Below are positions 14,758 to 23,936 of a stretch of DNA of 47,079 bases, piece by piece. The notes beneath the pieces were generated by a model. The model did no database searches and was not told the DNA's origin. It worked only from the letters and a program-made list of their open reading frames with translations. This stretch comes from an uncultured Lysobacterales bacterium (GTDB lineage Bacteria > Pseudomonadota > Gammaproteobacteria > Xanthomonadales > Xanthomonadaceae), in assembly GCA_946886865.1 (NCBI GenBank), contig CAMPJI010000014.1, positions 1-47,079 of the forward strand, in the 5' to 3' direction. Numbering within the stretch: position 1 is the stretch's first letter; the number at the start of each line of letters is the position of its first letter. The translations under genes and the position numbers were made by a program.

Positions 14758-15531
14758 ATGATCAAGCGACTGGCCGCCGAGCTGCTGGGTACGTTCTGGC
14801 TGGTGCTGGGCGGCTGCGGCAGCGCCGTATTGGCCGCCCACTTCGGCGGTGAAGGCAATCCGCTGGGCATCGGGCTGCTGGGGGTGTCCCTGGCGTTTGG
14901 CCTGACAGTACTGACCGGTGCGTACGCGTTCGGCCATATCTCCGGGGCGCACTTCAATCCCGCCGTGAGCTTCGGTCTCTGGGCCGGGGGCCGGTTCCCG
15001 ATCCGCGACCTGGCGCCCTACGTGCTGGCGCAGGTAGCGGGCGGCGTCCTCGCCGGCATTGTTCTGCTGCAGATCGCAGGCGGGCAGCCGGGCTTCGTTG
15101 TCGATCCCGAGGCGCCGGGTACCTTTGCGACCAACGGCTACGGCGCGATGTCGCCCGGCGGCTACTCCGTCGCGGCGGCGTTCCTGTGCGAGGTGGTGCT
15201 GACCGCCATGTTCCTGGTAGTGATCATGGGGGCGACCCACCAGCGTGCGCCGGCCGGCTTCGCCCCCATTGCCATCGGTCTGGCACTGACGTTGATCCAC
15301 CTGATCAGCATCCCGGTCACCAACACTTCGGTGAATCCCGCGCGGTCAACGGCTGTCGCGCTGTTTGCCGGCCCGCAGGCCATCAGCCAGCTCTGGCTGT
15401 TCTGGCTGGCCCCGATCGTGGGCGGGATGCTGGGCGGCGTGGCCTACGGATGGCTGGGCCGCGAGCGCCCGGACATCGTCGGCAATGCCGGCGAGTCGGC
15501 ACGGGAGCCCGCGCGCAAACGGCGCCACTAG
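14758..15531 (+). CDS. aqpZ: Aquaporin Z (MIP-family water channel)
   Basis: 257 aa from ATG 14758 with GAGGATATCGAG upstream. Six membrane segments and the two NPA half-helices are visible: [11 protein letters not shown] and [10 protein letters not shown]. The start [22 protein letters not shown] and the SVNPARS loop match the AqpZ type. The second NPA loop is preceded by the His-region helix [13 protein letters not shown], which fits a narrow water-selective pore. It moves water across the inner membrane. The tail of about 25 basic and acidic residues is longer than usual. Confidence 0.95.
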   Translation: MIKRLAAELLGTFWLVLGGCGSAVLAAHFGGEGNPLGIGLLGVSLAFGLTVLTGAYAFGHISGAHFNPAVSFGLWAGGRFPIRDLAPYVLAQVAGGVLAGIVLLQIAGGQPGFVVDPEAPGTFATNGYGAMSPGGYSVAAAFLCEVVLTAMFLVVIMGATHQRAPAGFAPIAIGLALTLIHLISIPVTNTSVNPARSTAVALFAGPQAISQLWLFWLAPIVGGMLGGVAYGWLGRERPDIVGNAGESAREPARKRRH

Positions 15532-15927
15532 CACGCTTGCGAGGGCGACGTGGGACGCGCCGCGGCGGCGGCGGCGGCGGCGCTGACGGTGCCCGGGACC
15601 GCTGGGCCGCACACGTTCGGCGTCGGTCGCTGCGCGCATGCGACAAGCTGTGCCACCTCCTTCGTCCAAGGCTGGATCAGGGCCGATTTCACCGATGGTC
15701 CGGAGACAGGCGGCAGAGTGCATCCGTCGTCTGAGCTGGCGCGTCGGCCCGACGACCGGTGCATCCTCACGGCCGGCGCGGCCGTACCGATACAGGCGTC
15801 CAACCCGAAGCCGGCTTTCAGATCGGTTTCGATTGGGGCGAACAACCGCCGCTTCCGTGCAGCGCGACGGTCTACCCCGGCATGTTGTCGTTGCCCGTCG
15901 TTCCCAGCCCACCCCAGGAGCTGCGTC
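15532..15927. other. Gene-free stretch between aquaporin and amidohydrolase genes
   Basis: These 396 bases contain a run of GCG/GCC triplets (about 15559-15583) and no convincing gene. The frame of the amidohydrolase is open through it, but the signal peptide and ribosome site (CCAGGAG, 15913-15919) place that start at 15928. Confidence 0.5.
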
Positions 15928-17346
15928 ATGAAGAGCGAGTCGACCTTCACCCCGTGCAGCGACCGCCGTCGCCCTGCCACCCGCCGGTTCATCACGGCAG
16001 GTGCCGTCCGCCTGGTGGTCGCTGCGGTATGTGGCGGTCTTGCCATCGGCGCAGCGGCGCAGACGCCGATCGCCGCCACGCCCCCGTCGGCCGTTGTGTT
16101 CCAGGACGTGCGCGTGTTCGACGGCACATCCCAGCGCTTGTCGGACCCGACCAACGTGCTGGTGCGCGGCAACGTGATCGCCGCGATCGGCGCGGATGCG
16201 GCCGCGCCCGGGGCCATGGTCATCGATGGCGCCGGCAAGACCCTGATGCCGGGCCTGATCGACGCGCACTGGCACACGATGATGTCCGACATCGCCCTGC
16301 GCGACGGGCTGTCGGCCCATCCCGGGTACATCAATGCGGTGGCGCTCAAAGGTGCAAGGAACACGCTGATGCGCGGCTTCACCTCGGTGCGGGACCTGGC
16401 CGGGCCGGTGTGGGGCGTGAAGCGGGCCATCGACGAAGGCGTGAGCGTCGGCCCGCGGATCTGGCCGTCCGGCGCGATGATCTCGCAGACCAGCGGCCAC
16501 GCCGACTACCGCTCGCCGATGGACCTGCCGCGCTCCGCGTCATCGCCCCTACATGCGACTGAAGCCATGGGTGCAGCCCGCATCGCCGACGGCGAAGGGG
16601 AGGTCCTGCGCGCCGTGCGCGAGCAACTGATGCAGGGCGCCAGCCAGGTGAAGCTGGCGGCGGGCGGTGGCGTCGCGTCGGACTACGACCCGCTCGACGT
16701 CGCGCAGTACACCGAGTCCGAACTCCGTGCCGCGGTCGATGCCGCCGAGAACTGGGGCACCTACATCACCGTCCATGCCTACACGCCAAAAGCCGTGCGC
16801 ACCGCGTTGGAGGCCGGGGTGATGTGCATCGACCACGGCCAGCTGATCGACGACGCGACCGCCCGGCTGATGGCCGAAAAAGGCGCCTGGCTGTCGCTTC
16901 AGCCGTTCCTGGACGATGCGGATGCGAACCCGTTCCCGGATGGCTCGCCGAACCGCATCAAGCAGTTGCAGGTGGTCGAGGGCACGGAGCGCGCGTACGC
17001 GCTGGCAAAGAAGTACGGACTCAAGACCGCTTGGGGCACTGACACGCTGTTCGACGCCCGCCTGGCAACCCGCCAGGGCGCGCAGCTGGCCAAGATGGTG
17101 CGCTGGTTCACGCCCGCCGAAGTGCTTGTGATGGCCACGAGCACCAACGCTGAACTGCTGGCGCTCTCGGGCAAGCGCTCGCCCTATCCCGGGCGCCTGG
17201 GCGTGCTCGAAGAGGGCGCGTTGGCGGACCTTTTGCTCGTGGACGGCGACCCGATCGCGAACATCGAACTGCTCGCTAAACCCGAGGACAACCTGCTGGT
17301 GATCATGAAGGACGGGAAGATCTTCAAGAATCTGGCGAGCGACTGA
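15928..17346 (+). CDS. Secreted amidohydrolase (imidazolonepropionase/prolidase-like)
   Basis: 472 aa from ATG 15928. A long signal peptide with an RRFITAG twin-arginine-like start and cleavage near AAAQT (residue 46) is followed by a TIM-barrel amidohydrolase of subtype I. Metal ligands are HWH in PGLIDAHWHTM, a probable carbamylated Lys in QVKLAAGGG, two His in TVHAYTP and CIDHGQ, and Asp in AWGTDTLFD. The C-terminal beta-sandwich is closed by LADLLLVDGDPIANI. Relatives hydrolyse Xaa-Pro or Xaa-Arg dipeptides or similar amides in the periplasm; the substrate is open. The first His is separated by Trp instead of the usual hydrophobic or polar residue, common in this subgroup. Confidence 0.9.
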   Translation: MKSESTFTPCSDRRRPATRRFITAGAVRLVVAAVCGGLAIGAAAQTPIAATPPSAVVFQDVRVFDGTSQRLSDPTNVLVRGNVIAAIGADAAAPGAMVIDGAGKTLMPGLIDAHWHTMMSDIALRDGLSAHPGYINAVALKGARNTLMRGFTSVRDLAGPVWGVKRAIDEGVSVGPRIWPSGAMISQTSGHADYRSPMDLPRSASSPLHATEAMGAARIADGEGEVLRAVREQLMQGASQVKLAAGGGVASDYDPLDVAQYTESELRAAVDAAENWGTYITVHAYTPKAVRTALEAGVMCIDHGQLIDDATARLMAEKGAWLSLQPFLDDADANPFPDGSPNRIKQLQVVEGTERAYALAKKYGLKTAWGTDTLFDARLATRQGAQLAKMVRWFTPAEVLVMATSTNAELLALSGKRSPYPGRLGVLEEGALADLLLVDGDPIANIELLAKPEDNLLVIMKDGKIFKNLASD

Positions 17347-17643
17347 GGCAGGCGCGCGAGGCTCACCCGCGCAAGGGCCCGAGCGCACCGCCCTCGAACC
17401 CGCCATGGGCGCCGGCGGTGCGCTGACGGGGCATATGCGCGTCAGCAGGTTGAACGCCGCCAGGCTGAAGTTGTGCACCTTGTATGGCGGTGCCCGGCTG
17501 GTGTTGAGACGCCCCCGGCAGGATGCCGGTCACCCTGTGCAACGCCCGGCCGGTCGGGCGGCGGCCAACCGGAAAAGGGCTGCGGGGCTACCCGATGTTC
17601 ACGCTTGGGGGCTAGCGTGTCGATTTTCTCGCAGGCCAGCCGC

Positions 17644-20319
17644 ATGCCGCTTACCCCCACATCTAAACGCCGCTCCTCCGCAGAGACGCTGACCCAACGG
17701 CGCGGCCGCGCCATCGCCTCCGACACCGGCTCCGTGCGCGTGCGCGGTGCGCGCGAGCACAACCTCAAGGACGTGGACCTCGACGTGCCGCGCGACCGGC
17801 TGGTGGTGTTTTCGGGCGTGTCGGGGTCGGGCAAGTCGTCGCTGGCGTTCGGCACCATCTACGCGGAGGCGCAGCGCCGGTACTTCGAGTCAGTGGCGCC
17901 ATATGCGCGGCGGCTGATCGACCAGGCGGGCGTGCCGGATGTCGATTCGATCGAAGGCCTGCCGCCGGCGATCGCGTTGCAGCAGCAGCGCGGTGCCAGC
18001 AATGCGCGCTCCAGCGTCGGCAGCGTGACCACGCTGTCGAGCCTGGTGCGGATGATGTATTCCCGCGCCGGCGTGTACCCGGCGCGGCAGCCGATGCTGT
18101 ATGCCGAGGACTTCTCGCCCAACACGCCGCAGGGGGCGTGCCCGCGCTGCCACGGGCTGGGCCATGTGTACGAGGTGACCGAGGCGCTGATGGTGCCGGA
18201 CCCGTCGCTGACGATCCGCGAGAAGGCCATCGCCTCGTGGCCGCCGGCGTGGCACGGGCAGAACCTGCGCGACATCCTGGTGACGCTCGGCTACGACGTC
18301 GACAAGCCGTGGAAGGACCTGCCGAAGAAGGACCGCGACTGGATCCTGTTCACCGAGGAGACGCCGACGGTGCCGGTGTATGCCGGCTTCACCCCGGCCG
18401 AGACGCGCGCCGCGCTCAGGCGCAAGACCGAGCCCAGCTACATGGGCACCTACACCGGTGCGCGCCGCTACGTGCTGCACACCTTCGCCACCACGCAAAG
18501 CGCGCTGATGAAGAAGCGGGTGTCGCGCTTTCTTGAAGGCCGCCTGTGTCCGGAGTGCGAGGGCAAGCGGCTCAAGCGCGAGGCGCTGTCGGTGACGTTT
18601 GCAGGGGTCGACATCGGCGAGCTCTCGCAGATGCCGCTCGACCGCGTCGTCGACCTGCTGCAGCCCGTGGCGCGCGGCGAGTTCGACACCCACGCCGGCA
18701 AAGGCACAACCAACGCCACCGCGACCAAGCGTGACCGCGCCCGGCGTGCCGCCGCCAAACAGGCCACCCACGCCGCCGCGCCCGACGTTCGCCGCACCCC
18801 AGCGCTCTCCGAGGAGAAGCGCCTCGCCGCGCAGCGGCTGGCCGAGGGCGTCGTCGCCCGCTTGCGCACGCTGCAGGCGCTGGGGCTGGGCTACCTGTCG
18901 CTGGACCGCAGCACGCCGACGCTGTCGCCGGGCGAGTTGCAGCGCCTGCGGCTGGCCACGCAGCTGCAGTCGCATCTGTTCGGCGTGGTCTACGTGCTGG
19001 ACGAGCCGTCCGCCGGCCTGCATCCCGCCGACAGCCAGGCGCTGTACGACGCGCTGGAGCAGCTGCGCGACGCCGGCAACTCGGTGTTCGTCGTTGAGCA
19101 CGACCTGGAGCTGATGCGCCGCGCGCAGTGGCTGGTGGATGTCGGTCCCGACGCCGGCGAGCGTGGCGGCCAAGTGCTCTACAGCGGTCCGCCCGACGGG
19201 CTAGCGAAGGTCAAATCGTCGCGCACGGCGAAGTACCTGTTCGGTGGCACGCCCGCGCCGGCCAGCCTCGAACGCACGGCGTCGGGTTGGCTGGAGTTGC
19301 GGGGTCTGCACCGCCACAACCTTCACGGGCTCGACGCGCGCGTCCCGCTGGGCGTGCTGACCGCGGTCACCGGCGTTTCGGGGTCCGGCAAGTCCAGCCT
19401 GATTGCGCAGGCGCTGGCCGAACTCGTCCGCCTGCACCTGGGGCACGAGCCCGAGGACAGCGACGAGGAGGCACCCGACGCGCCGTCCGCCATCGAGCGC
19501 ACGCACGGGCACCTTGCCGGCGATGTGGATGCGGTGCAGCGGCTGGTGCAGGTCGACCAGAAACCCATTGGCCGCACGCCGCGCTCCAACCTGGCCACCT
19601 ACACCGGGCTGTTCGACCACGTGCGCAAGCTGTTCGCCGCCACGCCCGACGCGCGCCGCCGCCGCTTCGATGCAGGGCGGTTCTCGTTCAACGTGGCGAA
19701 GGGTCGCTGCGAGACCTGCGAAGGCGAGGGCGTGGTCAGCGTCGAGCTGCTCTTCATGCCCAGCGTCCACGCCCCGTGCCCGACCTGTCACGGCGCCCGC
19801 TACAACGAGGCGACGCTGCAGGTGAGGTGGAACGGCCGCCACATCGCGGAGGTGCTGGGCATGACGGTGGAGCAGGCCGGCGACTTCTTTGAAGGTCAGG
19901 ACGCCATTGCGCGCCCGCTGCACCTGCTGCGCGAGATCGGCCTGGGCTACCTGCGCCTGGGCCAGCCGGCCACCGAACTGTCGGGAGGCGAGGCCCAGCG
20001 CATCAAGCTGGCGACCGAGCTGCAACGCAGCCAGCGCGGCCGCAGCCTGTACGTGCTGGACGAGCCCACCACCGGCCTGCATGCCGCCGATGTCGACCGC
20101 CTGATGGGGCAGCTGCACCGTCTGGTGGAGGCGGGTAACACCGTGGTGGTGATCGAGCACGAGATGCGCGTCGTGGCCCAGGCCGACTGGGTGATCGACA
20201 TGGGCCCGGGCGCCGGCGAGCGGGGCGGCCGAATTGTCGCCGAGGGGCGCCCGCGGGCGGTGGCGAAGGTGCGCGGCAGCCGGACCGCGGCGTACCTGGC
20301 AGCCGCGTTGGCCGGGTAG
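17644..20319 (+). CDS. UvrA-family excinuclease ABC subunit A (UvrA paralog)
   Basis: 891 aa from ATG 17644; GTG 17617 is an alternative start. Two ABC ATPase halves are complete: Walker [14 protein letters not shown] near residue 60 and [13 protein letters not shown], with signature loops [14 protein letters not shown] (degenerate) and [14 protein letters not shown]. Zinc modules are CPRCHG with CPECEG in the first half and CETCEG with CPTCHG in the second. A basic low-complexity linker (about 355-395) sits between the halves. At 891 aa it is shorter than canonical UvrA (about 940), fitting the UvrA2-like paralogs linked to drug or alkylation tolerance. It would scan DNA for bulky lesions; whether it works with UvrB is unknown. 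It converges on a Nei-type glycosylase gene. Confidence 0.92.
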   Translation: MPLTPTSKRRSSAETLTQRRGRAIASDTGSVRVRGAREHNLKDVDLDVPRDRLVVFSGVSGSGKSSLAFGTIYAEAQRRYFESVAPYARRLIDQAGVPDVDSIEGLPPAIALQQQRGASNARSSVGSVTTLSSLVRMMYSRAGVYPARQPMLYAEDFSPNTPQGACPRCHGLGHVYEVTEALMVPDPSLTIREKAIASWPPAWHGQNLRDILVTLGYDVDKPWKDLPKKDRDWILFTEETPTVPVYAGFTPAETRAALRRKTEPSYMGTYTGARRYVLHTFATTQSALMKKRVSRFLEGRLCPECEGKRLKREALSVTFAGVDIGELSQMPLDRVVDLLQPVARGEFDTHAGKGTTNATATKRDRARRAAAKQATHAAAPDVRRTPALSEEKRLAAQRLAEGVVARLRTLQALGLGYLSLDRSTPTLSPGELQRLRLATQLQSHLFGVVYVLDEPSAGLHPADSQALYDALEQLRDAGNSVFVVEHDLELMRRAQWLVDVGPDAGERGGQVLYSGPPDGLAKVKSSRTAKYLFGGTPAPASLERTASGWLELRGLHRHNLHGLDARVPLGVLTAVTGVSGSGKSSLIAQALAELVRLHLGHEPEDSDEEAPDAPSAIERTHGHLAGDVDAVQRLVQVDQKPIGRTPRSNLATYTGLFDHVRKLFAATPDARRRRFDAGRFSFNVAKGRCETCEGEGVVSVELLFMPSVHAPCPTCHGARYNEATLQVRWNGRHIAEVLGMTVEQAGDFFEGQDAIARPLHLLREIGLGYLRLGQPATELSGGEAQRIKLATELQRSQRGRSLYVLDEPTTGLHAADVDRLMGQLHRLVEAGNTVVVIEHEMRVVAQADWVIDMGPGAGERGGRIVAEGRPRAVAKVRGSRTAAYLAAALAG

Positions 20320-20350
20320 CGTCCGTCGCGACTGACGGCAGCGCCCGAGG

Positions 20351-21091
20351 TCAGGCGTCGTAGCGCGTCTGGCACACCTCGCACCAGAACGCCCGCCGCT
20401 TCGCCTGCCCGAGTTGCTTGCGGTAGCGCAGGGGCGCGCCGTCGCGCGGGCAGGTGGACTTCGTGTGCACCTGGTAGTGCTTTCGCAACACGAAGGCCTT
20501 CTTCCAGCGGTAGAAGTCGAAGCTGTACTCGCGCGCCTGCTCGACCAGCTGGGCCAGCTTGCGCGGGGGCAGGGCGCCGACCCGGCTCTCGGGGTGCACG
20601 CGGATGCGGTGCAGCACCTCGTTCTTGATGATGTTGCCGACACCGGCGAACAGGTCCTGGTCGAGCAGGGCATCGGCCACCAGCACCTCGGGCCGCGCCC
20701 GCAGTTTGCGGCGCGCGGCGGCCGCGTCCCAGTCATCGTTCATGACGTCGGCGGTCCAGTCGTAGTGCTCGTCGAGGTCACCCTCGAGGAGCTTCACCGA
20801 GCACGCGTAGACGTTCAGCACTTCGCCCTTGCTGAAACCCAGCGACAGCCGCGGCGCGGCGCCCTTGCCCTCGTCGATGCGGTAGCTGCCGAACAGCAGG
20901 AAGTGGATGCGGACACTGAAGCCGCTGAACTCCAGCAGGAAGTGCTTGCCCCAGCTGCGCACCGCCTTGACCGTCTTGTTGCGCAGCCGGTCGATGTCCT
21001 GCTTTGAATTGCCCGACACGCGCAGCACCCGGCGGCCGGCGAACTTTGCCGCGGCTTCGCGCAGGATGACGATCGAGGGGCCTTCGGGCAT
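20351..21091 (-). CDS. Fpg/Nei-family DNA glycosylase (endonuclease VIII-like)
   Basis: 246 aa from ATG 21091. The N-terminal MPEGPSIVILREAA gives the catalytic Pro and Glu after Met removal. The H2TH region is LLDQDLFAGVGNIIKNEVLH, with the GxGNIxxxE motif. The C-terminal zinc-finger zone begins TCPRDGAPL and ends FWCEVCQTRY: the second cysteine of the first CxxC is Asp, as recalled for a subgroup of these enzymes. It removes oxidised bases and nicks the abasic site. It converges with the UvrA paralog (31-bp gap), a natural repair pairing though not an operon. The zinc site may be incomplete. Confidence 0.9.
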   Translation of the reverse strand: MPEGPSIVILREAAAKFAGRRVLRVSGNSKQDIDRLRNKTVKAVRSWGKHFLLEFSGFSVRIHFLLFGSYRIDEGKGAAPRLSLGFSKGEVLNVYACSVKLLEGDLDEHYDWTADVMNDDWDAAAARRKLRARPEVLVADALLDQDLFAGVGNIIKNEVLHRIRVHPESRVGALPPRKLAQLVEQAREYSFDFYRWKKAFVLRKHYQVHTKSTCPRDGAPLRYRKQLGQAKRRAFWCEVCQTRYDA

Positions 21092-21320
21092 GGCCGGAGC
21101 ATCGCCACGGCGCGATGAGGCAGGCGTCAAAGGTGGGTTGTCCGCGCCCGTAGCGCGTGTCAGGTGGTCGTCCCGGCTTCGATCCGCCACGCGTGGCCGT
21201 CCAGTAGGACCCCTGCGTTGGACCACGGACATCGCAGACCCGGCCGCCGGGGTTTTGCTAGATTCCAGTGCCGCGGCGCGTGATGCGCCGTTATTCATGT
21301 TCGCCAACAGGACCCACTCG

Positions 21321-23849
21321 ATGACCCGACTGCGGATCGTGCCGACTGCAACGCCCGCCACCCCGGCCCGGCGCATGCTGCCCTCCTGCCTGCTCGCGGC
21401 GCTGCTGGTCGCGCCGCTGGCGCCGGCCGTGGCCCAGGTGAGCATCGTCAACCCCGGTGCGCCGGGCGAGGCGTCGCGGGAGCTCTCCGCCGACGAGGCG
21501 GTGCGCATCGCCGGCTCGCGGTATTCGCAGGCCGACGTGCGCTTCATGCAGGACATGATTCCGCACCACCACCAGGCGCTGGAGATGGCGGCGCTGGTGG
21601 ATGCGCGCACCAATTCCCCGGCGCTGATCGAGGCGGCGGAGCGCATCGAGGCGTCGCAGCGCGACGAGATCGGCTTCATGCAGGAATGGCTGGAGGCGCG
21701 CGGCGAGCGCGTGCCCGATCCGGCCGCGCACGCCGCCATGCATGCCTCGCACAAGATGGCCGGCATGGCGTCGCCGGAGGAGATGGCGGCGCTGGCGCGA
21801 TCGGACGGCCGGGCGTTCGACCGGCAGTTCCTGCAGCTGATGATCAGCCACCATGCCGGCGCGCTGAAGATGGTCGAGGAGCTGCTGGAGCAGCGCGGGT
21901 CCGCATACGACCCGACGCTGTACGAGTTCGTCAACGATGTCAGCAACGACCAGGCCGCGGAGATCGAGCGGATGACCGGGTTGCTGGCCACCGTGGGCAA
22001 CGACCCGCGCACTGGCCTGGCGGCCGGATTCCGCGATGCGGGTGAGGCCATCGCGAACCTGCGCCAGGTGGCAACGCTGCCCAAGCCCGCGGGCTTCTTC
22101 GACCCGGAGAACCCCGCCGGCCTGCCGCTGGAACCGGAGGACGACGAGGACGACGAGGACGGTAAGGACGACGCCCAGGACGGGAAGACCGACGAGGACG
22201 AGAAGGCCGAGCAGGCGCTCAGCCAGGCCTTCAAGCGCTACAAGGGCGAGTCGACCGGCAAGGCACGCAGCGGCCTGCTGAGCTTCGCCAACACCGACAT
22301 GGCGTTCTCCGGCGACGTGCTGGTGGTCGGCAACTACCACGGCTTCAACGCCTATCGCCTGGGCGATGACGGCGTGCCCACGCTGGTCAGCTCGGTGGTC
22401 TGCCCGGGCGGGCAGGGCGACGTCTCGATCGTCGGCGACCTGCTGCTGATGTCCGTCGAGGAGACACGCGGCCGTCTGGATTGCGGGCTGCAGGGCGTGC
22501 TGGAGGACGTGTCCGACGAGCGCTTCCGCGGCCTGCGCGTGATCGACATCAGCGACCTGGCCCGGCCGCGCCAGGTGGGCGCGGTGCAGACCTGCCGCGG
22601 TTCCCACACCCATTCGGTGGTGTCCAGCGATGAAGACCGCATCGTGGTCTACAACTCGGGCACCAGTTCGGTACGCGAGCAGGAGGAGCTGGAGCGCTGC
22701 TTCGACGAACTGCCCGGCGACGAGCGCACGGCGCTGTTCCGCATCGACGTCATCGAGATCCCGGTCGCCGATCCGTCGAAGGCGCGCATCGTCGACAGCC
22801 CCGCGGTGTTCGCCGACGACAAGACCGGCGCGCTGGCCGGCCTGTGGCGCGGTGGCGACCACGGCGAGATGACGCAGGAGACCAACAAGACCGACCACTG
22901 CCACGACATCACGGTGTACCCGGAGCGCAACATCGCCGCCGGCGCGTGCTCGGGCAACGGCATCCTGTTCGACATCACCGACCCGCTCAAGCCGCGCCGC
23001 ATCGATGCGGTCACCGACCCGGGCTTCGCGTACTGGCATTCGGCCACGTTCAACAACGACGGCACCAAGGTGCTGTTCACCGACGAATGGGGCGGCGGCG
23101 GCCGTCCGCGCTGCCGTGCATCGGACCCGCGCGACTTCGGCGCCAACGCCATCTACGACATCGTCGACGGCACGCTGGTGTTCCGCAGCTACTTCAAGAT
23201 CCCCGCGCCGCAGTCGGTGACGGAGAACTGCGTGGCGCACAACGGCTCGGTGGTGCCGGTGCCGGGGCGCGACGTGTTCGTGCAGGCCTGGTACCAGGGC
23301 GGGCTGTCGGTGATCGACTTCACCGACTCGACGAACCCGACCGAGATCGCCTACTTCGACCGCGGCCCGGTGAACGAGGAGACCCTGGTCACGGGCGGCT
23401 TCTGGTCGGTGTACTACTACGACGGCCGCATCTACGGCTCGGAAATCACGCGCGGGCTGGACGTGCTGGCGCTGGAGCCCAGCGATGCACTGACCGCCAA
23501 CGAGATCGCCGCGGCCGCGCAGGCGCTGGACGATTCGGTGTTCAACCCGCAGCAGCAGTTCGCGATCACGTGGCCGGATACGCCCGTGGTGGCCTCCGCG
23601 TACGTCGACCAGCTGGCGCGCGATGGCGCCGTGGACGCCGGCCTGCAGGCGGAGCTGCGCTCGGCGCTGGACGCCGCGGGCGCGCTGATGGACGGGACGG
23701 ATACATCGGCGACGGACGCGTCATTGGCGGGTCGCCTGGAATCGCTGGCCGGCCGCCTGGACGTGGGCCCCGATGCCGGCGACCGCACGGTCGAACGCGC
23801 GTCGGCATTGTCCGCGTCGCTGAAGGGCATGGCGGCGCGCCTGCGCTGA
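21321..23849 (+). CDS. Secreted DUF305 - acidic linker - LVIVD-repeat fusion protein
   Basis: 842 aa from ATG 21321 (CAGGA nine bases upstream; ATG 21297 is possible). A signal peptide ends near PAVAQ (residue 39). Residues about 60-235 are a DUF305 domain with paired motifs FMQDMIPHHHQALEMA and FLQLMISHHAGALKM, likely copper or other metal sites. Residues about 275-305 are a strongly acidic linker (EDDEDDEDGKDDAQDGKTDE). The rest contains LVIVD-type beta-propeller repeats (VLVVGNYHGFNAY, LRVIDISDLARPRQVG, ILFDITDPLKPRRID, LSVIDFTDSTNPTEI). His/Asp-rich DHCHDITV may bind metal. It is probably a periplasmic or surface metal-handling protein. Enzymatic activity is unknown. Confidence 0.9.
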   Translation: MTRLRIVPTATPATPARRMLPSCLLAALLVAPLAPAVAQVSIVNPGAPGEASRELSADEAVRIAGSRYSQADVRFMQDMIPHHHQALEMAALVDARTNSPALIEAAERIEASQRDEIGFMQEWLEARGERVPDPAAHAAMHASHKMAGMASPEEMAALARSDGRAFDRQFLQLMISHHAGALKMVEELLEQRGSAYDPTLYEFVNDVSNDQAAEIERMTGLLATVGNDPRTGLAAGFRDAGEAIANLRQVATLPKPAGFFDPENPAGLPLEPEDDEDDEDGKDDAQDGKTDEDEKAEQALSQAFKRYKGESTGKARSGLLSFANTDMAFSGDVLVVGNYHGFNAYRLGDDGVPTLVSSVVCPGGQGDVSIVGDLLLMSVEETRGRLDCGLQGVLEDVSDERFRGLRVIDISDLARPRQVGAVQTCRGSHTHSVVSSDEDRIVVYNSGTSSVREQEELERCFDELPGDERTALFRIDVIEIPVADPSKARIVDSPAVFADDKTGALAGLWRGGDHGEMTQETNKTDHCHDITVYPERNIAAGACSGNGILFDITDPLKPRRIDAVTDPGFAYWHSATFNNDGTKVLFTDEWGGGGRPRCRASDPRDFGANAIYDIVDGTLVFRSYFKIPAPQSVTENCVAHNGSVVPVPGRDVFVQAWYQGGLSVIDFTDSTNPTEIAYFDRGPVNEETLVTGGFWSVYYYDGRIYGSEITRGLDVLALEPSDALTANEIAAAAQALDDSVFNPQQQFAITWPDTPVVASAYVDQLARDGAVDAGLQAELRSALDAAGALMDGTDTSATDASLAGRLESLAGRLDVGPDAGDRTVERASALSASLKGMAARLR

Positions 23850-23857
23850 CGGGCACG

Positions 23858-23890
23858 AACGGGGTCAGGGACGCACTCTGACCCCGGTTT
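23858..23890 (+). repeat. REPIN-like hairpin of two inverted GGGGTCAG cores
   Basis: GGGGTCAG (23861-23868) faces CTGACCCC (23878-23885) across a nine-base loop, with partly matching AAC/GGTT flanks and a T-run after it. The cores equal those of the RAYT-linked repeats, but here two sit head to head as in REPINs. It lies just downstream of the LVIVD gene's stop and may also act as its terminator. Confidence 0.75.
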
Positions 23891-23936
23891 TACGCCCCTG
23901 CGTCTACCGTGCGTCCTTTCGCCCCGGGAGCACGCA

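Noticed and set aside
15559..15583. GCG triplet run as a regulatory microsatellite
   Set aside because: Short, not in a gene or recognisable promoter, and unsurprising at this GC content.
21291..23240. 649-codon open frame on the minus strand
   Set aside because: Shadow of the DUF305-LVIVD gene; composition is low-complexity Arg/Val/His and no motif is seen.
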